From SVQP01 sp045652835 (GTDB lineage: Bacteria > Bacillota > Clostridia > Oscillospirales > CAG-272), in assembly GCA_045652835.1 (NCBI GenBank), contig JAZOLE010000166.1, positions 1 to 9,935 of the forward strand: DNA of 9,935 nt. The letters are read 5' to 3'. The position numbers and the translations under genes are program-made. Below are positions 1 through 6,625 of this stretch, one piece after another. The first letter of the stretch is position 1. Each line of letters begins with the position of its first letter. Below the pieces are notes generated by a model. That model was not told where the DNA came from and ran no database searches. It saw nothing but the letters and a program-made list of their open reading frames with translations.

Positions 1-1874
1 GTCCATTCATTCCACCAGGTAATGGTCACCACCTTGGGATGCACGCGGAACGCCTCTCTCCATTGGTCGTAGAAGAACTTGCCGTTATTTCTGCCGTGCG
101 CGGTGGGCATGGACATGTAGGTCTCCTGCGATGCCACGGCAACCGAGAGCTGCTCTGTCACGCCGTCCTGCTTATAGGCGGTCTTTTTGTTGTTGACATT
201 GAGGAATCTCCAGCACTTCTCGCCGGTCAGACCCCACATGTGGCGCACGGTAAACAGATCGGAGCAGGGCAAGGTAGCAACGCACTGCGTGTAGATCATA
301 AAGGGCTTGCCCTCCCAGTATACAAAGCAATCGGCATACGGGGAGTCGGTGTAAAAGCGGTCGTAGAGTGCCCTGATCATAGGGCCGTCGGATGCGCCGC
401 ACCAAGCCACGATGTAAGGCGTGCGATAGCCCTCGGCACGCAGCTCAAGAGACGCCTTGCAAAGCGTTTCCAGCGGGTCGAACATCCAGACCTTGCCCAT
501 GGCGGTGTTGGTGATATAGCCGTCGTTTGCGTTGGTGTAGTCCAGAATGATAAAGTCAACGTTTGCTTCACCCAGCAGGATCAGGTTGTTTTTGGCAGCC
601 TGCAGGTCGGTGGAGCGGTAGTAGCCCTGCGCGGGCTTTGCCCAGTAGTGGAAGGCGTGCACGGAACCCCAGTCCTTTTTACCCTGGAGCACCTCGGTGA
701 TGTTGTTGAAATCGGTCACGGGCTCGGTGCCTGTGCCAAGGATACCGTCAAACCATACCGAGTAGCAAATGCTGACAAGGTCGATCTTGTCTGTCATATC
801 CAGTCCGGGGGTCACGCCCTCGTCGGGAACAGCTTTAATGGTAGTTTCCACGCGATAGTCCTCCTTTTGGCAAGCATACATTTGCAAATTGTCGATCACG
901 CTGCCGCCCATGTGCGTAAAGAATACGAAATAGTCGCCTGCGTAATGGCTCATGGTATTGGCGGTTTCTGCCACAAGCGCGCCTGCCGCGTCATAAACGC
1001 GCAGGGTTGTGTTGTCCATTTGGGTCTTGAGCAGCAGCTGGCGCTCGCCGCCGTTAAACGTGCCGTAAATATAAGTATCGTAATTTTCGGTGCATACGAT
1101 ATCCACGTGCTGCATCTCGGCAAATCCCCCGGGGATCTTGACCGAGGTAAAGCCTGCAGGCCAGCCGCCCGTGTCGCCGCCGATGACTGTGATCACGTCG
1201 TTTTCCGAGAACGAGAACCAAAGTCCGTCACCGGGAGCATCGGGGATCTTGCCCGAATAGTTGGATACGTAGCAGCCGATAAAGGTGGAGATCCATGTGT
1301 GCGTACCCGTGGACTCGGCATAGGGCGCAAAGCTCTTGATATCCAAGGAAAGCTGCACCTGATGGTTGTCCTTGACAGACGCGGGTGCCAAAGGCGACCA
1401 CGTGGACCAACCGGTGCCGAACTTTTGACCGTCATGAGCGAAGTACAGCTGTCCGTTAATGATGGCTGCTTGATTTTGGTCGCGATATGCGATTTTGCCG
1501 CCAGCGGTCTTGTCGCCATCGTTGAAATTTACGTCCAGCAGCGTTTTGACGCCGGTTTGATCGGCAGTTGCAACCGTGCCAATCAGCGAGGGGTCAAAGC
1601 CGGCGATTGCGATCTTGGTTTCCTCTTTGACGTAGGACATACCGGGGTAGTAATCGATCTCGCCTTGCTCGGGGGGCGCAGAGCTTTCCTGCTTGGTGTC
1701 GGTTTCGGTGTCAGCTTCGGTGTCCTGCGTGCCTTCGGTTTGAAGGGGCGCGTCGGTTGACTGTGTGGAACCGTCATCAAGTCCGCCGTCAGGCTGCACA
1801 GTGCAGGCTGCAAGGGGAAGCAGCAGGCAAAGCGATAAAAGGATCAATAAGGCAGAGAGCTTGTAGCGTTTCAT
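1..1874 (-). CDS. Surface lipoprotein with C-terminal GH99/DUF5010-like putative glycoside hydrolase domain (3' end outside window)
   Basis: An uninterrupted minus-strand frame of 624 codons runs off the left edge. Residues 1-23 are a lipoprotein signal peptide (MKRYK, a leucine-rich core, lipobox LAAC), so Cys24 should be lipidated and the protein anchored outside the membrane. Residues 25-72 are a Thr/Asp/Glu-rich linker. Roughly 100-340 look like a beta-sandwich (FNDGD, WSTWSP, DNLQMYAC), possibly a laminin-G or carbohydrate-binding fold. From about 365 a second domain begins: ICYSVWFDG (369-377), FHYWAKPAQGYY (408-419), VDFIILDYTN (439-448) and, at the window edge, TWWNEW (619-624). These resemble TIM-barrel glycosidases of the GH99/DUF5010 type, where a NEWxE motif carries catalytic acids (family knowledge). 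Glu623 is present; the residue three further on lies outside. The ATG is fixed by an AAGGAAG site (1883-1889) 8 nt upstream. The gene is certain; the enzyme class is a motif-level call and the substrate is inferred from the neighbouring alpha-mannosidase. Confidence 0.72.
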   Translation of the reverse strand, partial: MKRYKLSALLILLSLCLLLPLAACTVQPDGGLDDGSTQSTDAPLQTEGTQDTEADTETDTKQESSAPPEQGEIDYYPGMSYVKEETKIAIAGFDPSLIGTVATADQTGVKTLLDVNFNDGDKTAGGKIAYRDQNQAAIINGQLYFAHDGQKFGTGWSTWSPLAPASVKDNHQVQLSLDIKSFAPYAESTGTHTWISTFIGCYVSNYSGKIPDAPGDGLWFSFSENDVITVIGGDTGGWPAGFTSVKIPGGFAEMQHVDIVCTENYDTYIYGTFNGGERQLLLKTQMDNTTLRVYDAAGALVAETANTMSHYAGDYFVFFTHMGGSVIDNLQMYACQKEDYRVETTIKAVPDEGVTPGLDMTDKIDLVSICYSVWFDGILGTGTEPVTDFNNITEVLQGKKDWGSVHAFHYWAKPAQGYYRSTDLQAAKNNLILLGEANVDFIILDYTNANDGYITNTAMGKVWMFDPLETLCKASLELRAEGYRTPYIVAWCGASDGPMIRALYDRFYTDSPYADCFVYWEGKPFMIYTQCVATLPCSDLFTVRHMWGLTGEKCWRFLNVNNKKTAYKQDGVTEQLSVAVASQETYMSMPTAHGRNNGKFFYDQWREAFRVHPKVVTITWWNEW

Positions 1875-1908
1875 AGGTCTTGCTTCCTTTCCGTATTTTA
1901 CTATTTTC

Positions 1909-1937
1909 ATTATACTCGATGTACCGCTGCTTGTCAA
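1909..1937 (-). promoter_or_regulatory. Consensus sigma-A-type promoter for the lipoprotein gene
   Basis: On the minus strand there is TTGACA (1932-1937), a 17-bp spacer, then TATAAT (1909-1914). Both hexamers match the vegetative consensus exactly. The expected start of transcription is near 1902, giving a leader of about 28 nt with the ribosome site at 1883-1889. Its -35 lies 32 bp from the -35 of the divergent regulator promoter. Confidence 0.88.
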
Positions 1938-1969
1938 TTCGCAGAAAGTGAAAAAACGCAAGCACGGAC

Positions 1970-1998
1970 TTGACAAAGGTGCACAAATGCCGTATAAT
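1970..1998 (+). promoter_or_regulatory. Consensus promoter for the MarR-family regulator
   Basis: TTGACA (1970-1975), 17 bp, TATAAT (1993-1998): exact consensus with ideal spacing. Transcription should begin near 2005, just before the inverted repeat at 2008-2025. It is divergent from the lipoprotein promoter, so a protein bound in this region could influence both. Confidence 0.88.
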
Positions 1999-2007
1999 AA
2001 TAGCAGA

Positions 2008-2025
2008 TAGTTTACAAAGAAACTA
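2008..2025. promoter_or_regulatory. Candidate MarR-type operator (autoregulation)
   Basis: Inverted repeat TAGTTT-ACAAAG-AAACTA, 6-bp arms around a 6-bp centre. It sits between the predicted transcription start (about 2005) and the AAAGGAGG ribosome site (2025-2032). Size and A/T-rich arms fit the roughly 18-20 bp palindromes bound by MarR dimers (family knowledge). The position would let the regulator block its own transcription or early elongation. Binding itself is inferred. I found no matching repeat near the lipoprotein or mannosidase promoters. Confidence 0.5.
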
Positions 2026-2036
2026 AAGGAGGCACT

Positions 2037-2480
2037 ATGCATTTTTTTGAATGGTTGGGTAAAATGTACACCATGGATCAGTATTTGCAGGAATGCATTA
2101 CCCCTGTATGCAAGGAGTACCATCTGACGGGTGCCGAGATGACCGTGTTGCTGTTTTTGTATAACAATCCCGAGCAGAATACCGCAACAGATATCATCAA
2201 ATTCAGCCGTATGGGCAAAGCCAATATCTCCAAGTCGATCGAGCATCTGATCCGCAGGGATCTGCTCATCCGCACGCGTGACGCGCAGGATCGGCGCGTG
2301 GTGCATCTTTGCCTGACCGAGACAGCCCTTTGCATCCTGCCCGACCTGATAGGCGCTGCAGAGCAGTATCTGCGCGGCATTTTTGCGGATTTTTCGCCCG
2401 ATGAAATGCGCGTTTTCTCCGAGTTTAACAACCGCATGGCTGCCAATGCCCAGAGCAGAATGCAAAAAAATCAAAAATAA
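2037..2480 (+). CDS. MarR-family winged-helix transcriptional regulator
   Basis: 147 residues, the usual MarR length. The N-terminal helix (about 1-28) would form the dimer interface. The winged helix-turn-helix spans about 30-95: TGAEMTVLLFLYNN, then the recognition region SRMGKANISKSIEHLIRRDLL (58-77), then the wing DAQDRRVVHLCLTE (82-95) with the typical Asp/Arg-rich D-x-x-D-R-R turn. The C-terminal helices (about 100-140) complete the dimer domain. The start is supported by AAAGGAGG at 2025-2032, 4 nt before the ATG; the spacing is slightly short but the match is perfect. The gene lies between a divergent glycosidase-like lipoprotein and a downstream alpha-mannosidase, suggesting local control of glycan use. 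The ligand is unknown, and control beyond itself is an inference. MarR members respond to phenolics, oxidants or metabolites, so a role unrelated to sugars is possible. Confidence 0.9.
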   Translation: MHFFEWLGKMYTMDQYLQECITPVCKEYHLTGAEMTVLLFLYNNPEQNTATDIIKFSRMGKANISKSIEHLIRRDLLIRTRDAQDRRVVHLCLTETALCILPDLIGAAEQYLRGIFADFSPDEMRVFSEFNNRMAANAQSRMQKNQK

Positions 2481-2491
2481 TATAATAATAT

Positions 2492-2526
2492 AAACCCTGC
2501 CGTTGACAAGCGGCAGGGTTTTTGTT
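2492..2526 (+). terminator. Rho-independent terminator of the regulator gene
   Basis: AAACCCTGCCG (2492-2502) pairs with CGGCAGGGTTT (2511-2521), loop TTGACAAG, followed by a T-rich run (TTTTTGTT). It begins 11 bp after the regulator stop codon. The loop and right arm double as -35 and spacer of the next promoter. Confidence 0.85.
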
Positions 2527-2531
2527 ATAAT
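2503..2531 (+). promoter_or_regulatory. Consensus promoter for the alpha-mannosidase, embedded in the terminator
   Basis: TTGACA (2503-2508) occupies the terminator loop. The 17-bp spacer is the terminator's right arm and T-run, and TATAAT follows at 2526-2531. Both boxes are exact. Transcription should start near 2538, about 29 nt before the ATG at 2567. This suggests the mannosidase is transcribed separately from the regulator. Confidence 0.8.
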
Positions 2532-2552
2532 GAAATCAACAAATCCAAACAC

Positions 2553-2559
2553 AAAGGAG
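2553..2559 (+). promoter_or_regulatory. Ribosome binding site setting the mannosidase start
   Basis: AAAGGAG ends 7 nt before the ATG at 2567. The in-frame TTG at 2561 would leave a 1-nt gap, so the ATG is chosen and the two-residue extension rejected. Confidence 0.85.
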
Positions 2560-2566
2560 TTTGAAT

Positions 2567-4957
2567 ATGAAGCAACTGCACCTGATTTGTAATGCGCACC
2601 TTGATCCCGTTTGGCAATGGGATTGGAACGAGGGCGCTTCCGCTGCGCTGGCAACCTTTTATTCTGCTGCCGAGCTTGCGGATGAATACGATTACATTTT
2701 CTGCCATAACGAGGCGCTGTTGTACGAATGGATCGAGAGATACGATCCTGCGCTGTTTGCCCGTATCAAGGAGCTGGTAGAGGCAGGCAAGTGGCACATT
2801 ATGGGCGGCTGGTACGTGCAGCCCGACTGTAATCTGCCCGGCGGTGAGGGCTTTGTGCGTCAGATCGAAACGGGACTTACCTACTTCAAGGAAAAGTTTG
2901 GCGTGCGTCCTACCACGGCGGTCAACTTTGACTCGTTCGGTCACACGCAGGGCTTGGTGCAGATTTTGAACAAGACCGGCTATGATAGCTATATCTTCTG
3001 CCGTCCGTTTACTTCCATGATGAGCCTGCCGCACATGTTCTTTGAGTGGAAGGGCTTTGACGGCAGCTCTGTCAAGGCTGCAAGATTTGAGGACGATACC
3101 ATCTATTGCTCCGAGTTGGGCAATGCGGTGAACGACATCAAGAGAAAGATGCGTCCTTGGCAGGACCAGGACGTGGCGTTTGCTTTGTGGGGCATCGGTA
3201 ACCACGGCGGCGGACCTTCGCGCAAGGATTTGCGCGAGATCGGCGAGATGATCAAAGAGGAGCTTGGCAACGGCGTGCAGATCATGCACTCCACCCCCGA
3301 GCAGTTCTTTGCCGCAGCAACGCCCAAGGCAATCTTGGACGGCGCGCTGCAGCCCTGCTTTGTCAAGTGCTATTCCTCTGTCAGCACGCTCAAGCGCAGA
3401 TATGCGGAGCTTGAGGATAAACTGCTGATGACCGAAAAGATCTGCGCACGCGCAGCGCTGGAGACCGATTTTGAGTACGATAAAGCTGCTATGGACGAGG
3501 CGCAGCGCATTCTCGCTATGGTGCAGTTCCATGACGTGCTTGCGGGCACGAGCATTTTGGAGGGTAACGTATCCTCCCTGCGCAAGGCGGATTACGCTCT
3601 GGAAATTTTGGACGAGCAGTTCTCCCGTGCCTTCTTCAAGCTGTACGAGGGTTGGGAGCGCGGCGCGGGCGGTGAGTATCCCTGTGCGGTATTCAATCCC
3701 CATCCTTATGAGATCGACGGCGTATTTGATCTGGAAATGCTGCTTTTGAATGCGATCGGCTCTATGGGTCCTACCATGTATCACCTTGAGGTGCGCGATG
3801 AGAACGGCGTATGCGTTTCTCAGCTGATCAAGGAAGGCTCGACGATCAATATGGATAGAAGAAAGCGCGTGACCGTGCGTGCAAAGCTCGCGCCCATGTC
3901 GCTGACCCGCTTTGACGTTAAGGTCAGCGTGGTGGATCGCGTGCCCGTAGACAAAACTCCGCAGACCTCGTTTGAGCTTGGCGGCGGTGTGCATGCAGAT
4001 TTCTGCGAAAAGTGCGGTGCGATGAACGGACTTTCGCTGGACGGCAAGCAGTATCTGGGCTGCGGTGCGTTTATGCCCGTATCCTATAGCGATAACGCAG
4101 ACCCTTGGGGCTGGTGGCTTGATACCATCAGCAACGATCTTGCAAAGCTGGATTGCAAGACCTCCTTGCGCGTCATCGAGCGCGGCGACGTGCTGACAAG
4201 AGTGGAGAGCGAGTACACCACAGGCAAGTCGGACGTGCGCGTGGGATATACGCTGTATAACGATCTGCCTTACGTGGACGTTAAGGTCAACGTATCCTGG
4301 AGCGACGCAGGCAAGGGCCTCAAGCTTGAGATCCCGCTCAAGGAATTTGGCAAGTTTATCGGTCAGACCGCGTTTGGTACGCAGGAGTACGAGCCGGAAC
4401 TGGAGCAGTGCTCGCAGCGTTTCTGCGCTGTTGAGTGCGGCGACAAGATGCTGGGCATCTTCAAGAGCGGTTCTTACGGCTGCTCGGTTGAGAACGGCAA
4501 GCTGTATCTGACGCTGCTCAACGGCTCGGTCTATTGCGCACATCCTGCCGGGGATATTCCCATTCTGCCCGATGAGAGATATTACGACTATACCGACCTT
4601 GGCGTACACGAGTTCTCGTTCCGCGTAGCGATCTGCGAGAGAGGCGAGCTGGAGCGCATGGCAACCGAGTTCAGCCAGAAGTTCTATACCCTCAACGTAT
4701 ATCCGCACGGCAACGGCACGTATCTGGGATCCTCTCCCGTGGTGCTGTCCGATAACGATATTGCGCTCTCCTGCTTCCGTAAGATGGAGGACGAAACCTA
4801 CATGATCCGCCTGTTCAACAACCTGGACGCGGCGCGCAAGTGCGATTGCACGGTCATGGGTACCACGCTCTCGCTGGAGTTCGGCAAGTACGAGGTCAAG
4901 ACGCTGCTTTACAAGAACGGCAGCTTGATCGAGCACGATTCCATGCTGGCAATTTGA
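2567..4957 (+). CDS. GH38 alpha-mannosidase, cytoplasmic
   Basis: 796 residues, somewhat shorter than many bacterial GH38 enzymes (roughly 850-900). It should hydrolyse alpha-linked mannose from oligosaccharides or mannosides with retention, using Zn2+. GH38 landmarks are all present: AHLDPVW with His11 and Asp13 as zinc ligands; QPDCNLPGGEGFVRQ (85-99); NFDSFGH with Asp122 as likely nucleophile and zinc ligand; GNHGGGPSR (211-219); QFHDVLAGTS with His322 as the fourth zinc ligand. The central helical region lies at about 260-345, followed by the all-beta C-terminal part, including WGWWLDT and the late YYDYTDLGVHEFSF segment. There is no signal peptide or membrane segment, so it acts inside the cell on imported substrate. 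Relatives include E. coli MngB (mannosylglycerate) and streptococcal GH38 alpha-1,3-mannosidase; linkage specificity cannot be told here. It has its own promoter and ends at a bidirectional terminator, so it is monocistronic. Confidence 0.95.
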   Translation: MKQLHLICNAHLDPVWQWDWNEGASAALATFYSAAELADEYDYIFCHNEALLYEWIERYDPALFARIKELVEAGKWHIMGGWYVQPDCNLPGGEGFVRQIETGLTYFKEKFGVRPTTAVNFDSFGHTQGLVQILNKTGYDSYIFCRPFTSMMSLPHMFFEWKGFDGSSVKAARFEDDTIYCSELGNAVNDIKRKMRPWQDQDVAFALWGIGNHGGGPSRKDLREIGEMIKEELGNGVQIMHSTPEQFFAAATPKAILDGALQPCFVKCYSSVSTLKRRYAELEDKLLMTEKICARAALETDFEYDKAAMDEAQRILAMVQFHDVLAGTSILEGNVSSLRKADYALEILDEQFSRAFFKLYEGWERGAGGEYPCAVFNPHPYEIDGVFDLEMLLLNAIGSMGPTMYHLEVRDENGVCVSQLIKEGSTINMDRRKRVTVRAKLAPMSLTRFDVKVSVVDRVPVDKTPQTSFELGGGVHADFCEKCGAMNGLSLDGKQYLGCGAFMPVSYSDNADPWGWWLDTISNDLAKLDCKTSLRVIERGDVLTRVESEYTTGKSDVRVGYTLYNDLPYVDVKVNVSWSDAGKGLKLEIPLKEFGKFIGQTAFGTQEYEPELEQCSQRFCAVECGDKMLGIFKSGSYGCSVENGKLYLTLLNGSVYCAHPAGDIPILPDERYYDYTDLGVHEFSFRVAICERGELERMATEFSQKFYTLNVYPHGNGTYLGSSPVVLSDNDIALSCFRKMEDETYMIRLFNNLDAARKCDCTVMGTTLSLEFGKYEVKTLLYKNGSLIEHDSMLAI

Positions 4958-4964
4958 ATATCAT

Positions 4965-4994
4965 AAAAAAAGGCTGCCCTCGGCAGCCTTTTTT
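4965..4994. terminator. Bidirectional terminator between convergent genes
   Basis: A7 (4965-4971), GGCTGCC (4972-4978), loop CTC, GGCAGCC (4982-4988), T6 (4989-4994). The A-run pairs with the T-run, so the element reads as hairpin plus U-tract on both strands. It ends the mannosidase on the plus strand and, 62 bp past its stop codon, the hydrolase gene on the minus strand. Confidence 0.88.
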
Positions 4995-5005
4995 ATTGGG
5001 TGGTC

Positions 5006-5043
5006 GTAGGGGCGATCAATGATCGCCCGCTAATCGCCCGCTA
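5006..5043. repeat. Small palindromic intergenic repeat with an 11-bp tandem duplication
   Basis: GGGCGATCA (5010-5018) and TGATCGCCC (5020-5028) form a perfect 9-bp inverted repeat around one base, preceded by GTAGG. The segment ATCGCCCGCTA (5022-5032) is then repeated exactly at 5033-5043. It lies between the bidirectional terminator and the stop of the minus-strand hydrolase, and it has no T-tract of its own. It resembles short G/C-rich interspersed palindromes of Firmicutes genomes; family membership is not established here. Confidence 0.6.
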
Positions 5044-5056
5044 TGAAAACGGTTTG

Positions 5057-5716
5057 TTATTTCAACCTTGGCTTCCAATACGCGCTCTTGTAATACCGCT
5101 TGGTCAGCACAGACAGGCTGCGCGCGGTTTCCTTGATGCGAAAACGCTTGGAGTGCTTTGCAGAATACTCTGACGGCATATCCGAGAGCGTCAGGGGCGC
5201 GTAAAAATGCCCCTCGTACACCTTGTATCTAGTAAGATTGCGCGCAAGTCCGCGGATCGAATAAAAGCGGTCGGGGGAAATGCCCGCGTCCGTCATGGAA
5301 ACAAGCTCGGTAGCAAAATCCACGCAGGTGTGGCATCGTTCCAGAGCTACGCGGCGGCGGAACAGAAAGGTCAAGGCACCGATGTAATTATATACGTAAT
5401 CCTGCGCCTCTTTTTCGTAAGCTTGCAGGTGCGCGCGGATGGTCGCATGCTGCTCATCGGTCACGGGAATGGCGCAGATCTGCACCGAAGCGGCAATATT
5501 GCGCCGCTGATAACGCTCGGGCGTTTCCACCACAAAGCCGCCGCAAAAGGGCGTATCCTCATAGCGGCGCGCAAAGGAATAAAGCTTTTGCATATTGCCG
5601 TCCAGCGAGATTGACACATGGTTATAGCGGTGGTGTGTAAAGGCGCGAATGAATTTGGCGATCATATATTGCGTGGACGAAAAGACCACGTAAACATACT
5701 TGGGGGAGTCGGTCAT
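5057..5716 (-). CDS. Putative permuted-papain-fold hydrolase (YiiX/NlpC-P60-like)
   Basis: 219 residues without signal peptide or clear membrane helix. An N-terminal strand (KYVYVVFSSTQ) leads to NHVSISLDGN with His33, followed by LYSFARR (45-51) and PFCGGFV (56-62). Near the middle, ERCHTCVDFATEL places Cys131 ahead of a helix. His before Cys, with the Cys at the start of a helix, is the permuted order of the YiiX/YaeF (C92-like) branch of the NlpC/P60 superfamily, whose members cleave amide or ester bonds of lipids or peptidoglycan peptides (family knowledge). The C-terminus (about 170-219) is rich in Arg/Lys and aromatic residues. A strong AAAAGGAG site precedes the ATG. The gene starts 21 bp after the CPBP protease gene and is probably cotranscribed with it. 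The substrate is unknown; Cys128 is a less likely alternative nucleophile. Confidence 0.75.
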   Translation of the reverse strand: MTDSPKYVYVVFSSTQYMIAKFIRAFTHHRYNHVSISLDGNMQKLYSFARRYEDTPFCGGFVVETPERYQRRNIAASVQICAIPVTDEQHATIRAHLQAYEKEAQDYVYNYIGALTFLFRRRVALERCHTCVDFATELVSMTDAGISPDRFYSIRGLARNLTRYKVYEGHFYAPLTLSDMPSEYSAKHSKRFRIKETARSLSVLTKRYYKSAYWKPRLK

Positions 5717-5737
5717 AAAGATCTCCTTTTGATACTG

Positions 5738-6415
5738 TCAGATACTGTAAAACATGATGATGCCGATCAGATTGGTGGCTAAATTGGATGCCATGTGCAC
5801 AAGGTACGAGGGCAACAGGCTTTCGGTTTTGTGGTTGAGAAAGGCGAAGATACCGCCGCCCAGCGCCATGCCAAACAGGGCAAGCGCGAAAATGATGGGC
5901 GAGAGCCAGCCATCCATAAAGGCAACGTGATAGGCGGAGAACAAGAGGGCACTTGCCACGTAGGCAAAGGGCGTCCCCAGCGGACGCAGAGAAAAAAAGC
6001 AAAAGCCGCGGAAGAAGAACTCCTCCAAAAGGGAGTTGATCAGGGCGATGTACAGCGCGACAAAAATGAAATTCTCACGCGTCACGCCTGCGTCGGCGGT
6101 TAGTGAATTTGTGACCGAGGAAAAGTCGATAAAATTACGCAGGGCAAAAAAGGCGATCATGATCACGGCAAAAATGCCGAGTGCCAAGGGGAGAATCAGC
6201 GCAAGATGCCGCTTTTGCAGCGAAAACAGCTTTTTCGGCTCAAAGGATTTGGTGAAAATCAGATAAACAACGGGGATTGCGCCGAACAATAAGAGCTTGA
6301 TCGCGCTTTTGACGGCATACGGCGGTGAGAGTACGGCATCCACAAGGCCCATGCAAACGCAAAGCCCAAGCGAGAGAAGCAGCACGATCACCGCGTTTTT
6401 CTTTGTGTTTTCCAT
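5738..6415 (-). CDS. CPBP-family intramembrane metalloprotease (CAAX protease/bacteriocin-processing family)
   Basis: 225 residues with about seven or eight hydrophobic segments (7-28, 38-54, 71-92, 115-130, 150-165, 172-193, 205-223). The three CPBP signatures are in order: EEFFFR with Glu131, Glu132 and Arg136; FSAYH with His163; HMASN with His207 and Asn211. They form the metal-bound active site in the membrane (family knowledge of Rce1/Abi proteases). The ATG at 6415 is chosen because AAAGGAGG lies 6 nt upstream and the promoter lies at 6441-6469. A longer in-frame start at 6499 would place that promoter inside the gene. Members act in CAAX-type processing, bacteriocin immunity or unknown membrane proteolysis. 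No bacteriocin precursor is visible nearby, so the role remains open. It is first gene of a two-gene unit with the papain-fold hydrolase. Confidence 0.92.
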   Translation of the reverse strand: MENTKKNAVIVLLLSLGLCVCMGLVDAVLSPPYAVKSAIKLLLFGAIPVVYLIFTKSFEPKKLFSLQKRHLALILPLALGIFAVIMIAFFALRNFIDFSSVTNSLTADAGVTRENFIFVALYIALINSLLEEFFFRGFCFFSLRPLGTPFAYVASALLFSAYHVAFMDGWLSPIIFALALFGMALGGGIFAFLNHKTESLLPSYLVHMASNLATNLIGIIMFYSI

Positions 6416-6421
6416 AGTATC

Positions 6422-6429
6422 CCTCCTTT
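6422..6429 (-). promoter_or_regulatory. Ribosome binding site setting the CPBP protease start
   Basis: On the minus strand AAAGGAGG lies 6 nt upstream of the ATG at 6415. This is the only strong site in the region and supports the 225-residue form. Confidence 0.85.
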
Positions 6430-6440
6430 GCCGATGTCTT

Positions 6441-6469
6441 ATTATAGCACATTCTCCCTTTCGCGTCAA
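6441..6469 (-). promoter_or_regulatory. Promoter of the CPBP protease-hydrolase unit
   Basis: On the minus strand TTGACG (6464-6469), 17 bp, TATAAT (6441-6446), preceded by an A-rich stretch (TTTTTTT at 6471-6477 on the plus strand) that could act as an UP-like element. The predicted start near 6434 leaves a leader of about 19 nt holding the AAAGGAGG site. Confidence 0.83.
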
Positions 6470-6544
6470 GTTTTTTTGGTTGACTGATATATTTGACAAA
6501 GCGTTGCCAATGAAAAGAACCGAAATTCCGGGACTATGGAATCA

Positions 6545-6625
6545 TGAAATCTGCCTTGGGCAGATGAAATCCACATATGTGGATGAAATCGCTTCGCGAT
6601 GAAATCCGCCCCGACGGGGCGGATG
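6545..6625. repeat. Array of four unlike hairpins joined by identical TGAAA spacers
   Basis: Spacer TGAAA occurs at 6545, 6565, 6584, 6600 and 6624. Between the spacers lie TCTGCC/GGCAGA (6550-6564, loop TTG), the perfect palindrome TCCACATATGTGGA (6570-6583), TCGC/GCGA (6589-6599, loop TTC) and TCCGCCCC/GGGGCGGA (6605-6623, loop GAC). Every stem starts TC and ends GA, so GATGAAATC recurs three times (6563, 6582, 6598). The stems differ in sequence and length, yet each pairs perfectly. The fifth spacer leads straight into the terminator palindrome at 6626-6659. On the minus strand the array would lie just beyond the terminator of the acyl-CoA ligase operon. It sits in the 248-bp gap upstream of the CPBP promoter. 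Function unknown. Confidence 0.8.

Noticed and set aside
1690..1740. TCGGTG-like short repeats considered as a repeat element
   Set aside because: They encode the Thr/Glu/Asp-rich linker just after the lipoprotein signal; this is ordinary low-complexity coding sequence.
39..1760. 573-codon plus-strand frame over the lipoprotein gene
   Set aside because: The opposite strand has a signal peptide, lipobox, promoter, ribosome site and domain motifs. The plus-strand translation shows no coherent domain.
2561..2566. TTG start two codons upstream of the mannosidase ATG
   Set aside because: It lies 1 nt from the ribosome site, too close for initiation; the ATG has 7-nt spacing.
2525..4936. 803-codon open frame on the minus strand, opposite the alpha-mannosidase
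   Set aside because: The plus strand encodes a full GH38 enzyme with every catalytic motif. The antisense frame has no recognisable domain, begins inside the mannosidase and has no ribosome site. It is open because the real gene rarely uses codons whose complements are stops.
6493..6498. TTGACA on the plus strand upstream of the hairpin array
   Set aside because: No TATAAT-like box follows at 16-18 bp, and no plus-strand gene starts downstream.
6416..6499. 28-residue N-terminal extension of the CPBP protease
   Set aside because: It would be encoded across the promoter at 6441-6469, and the strong ribosome site sits before the ATG at 6415.
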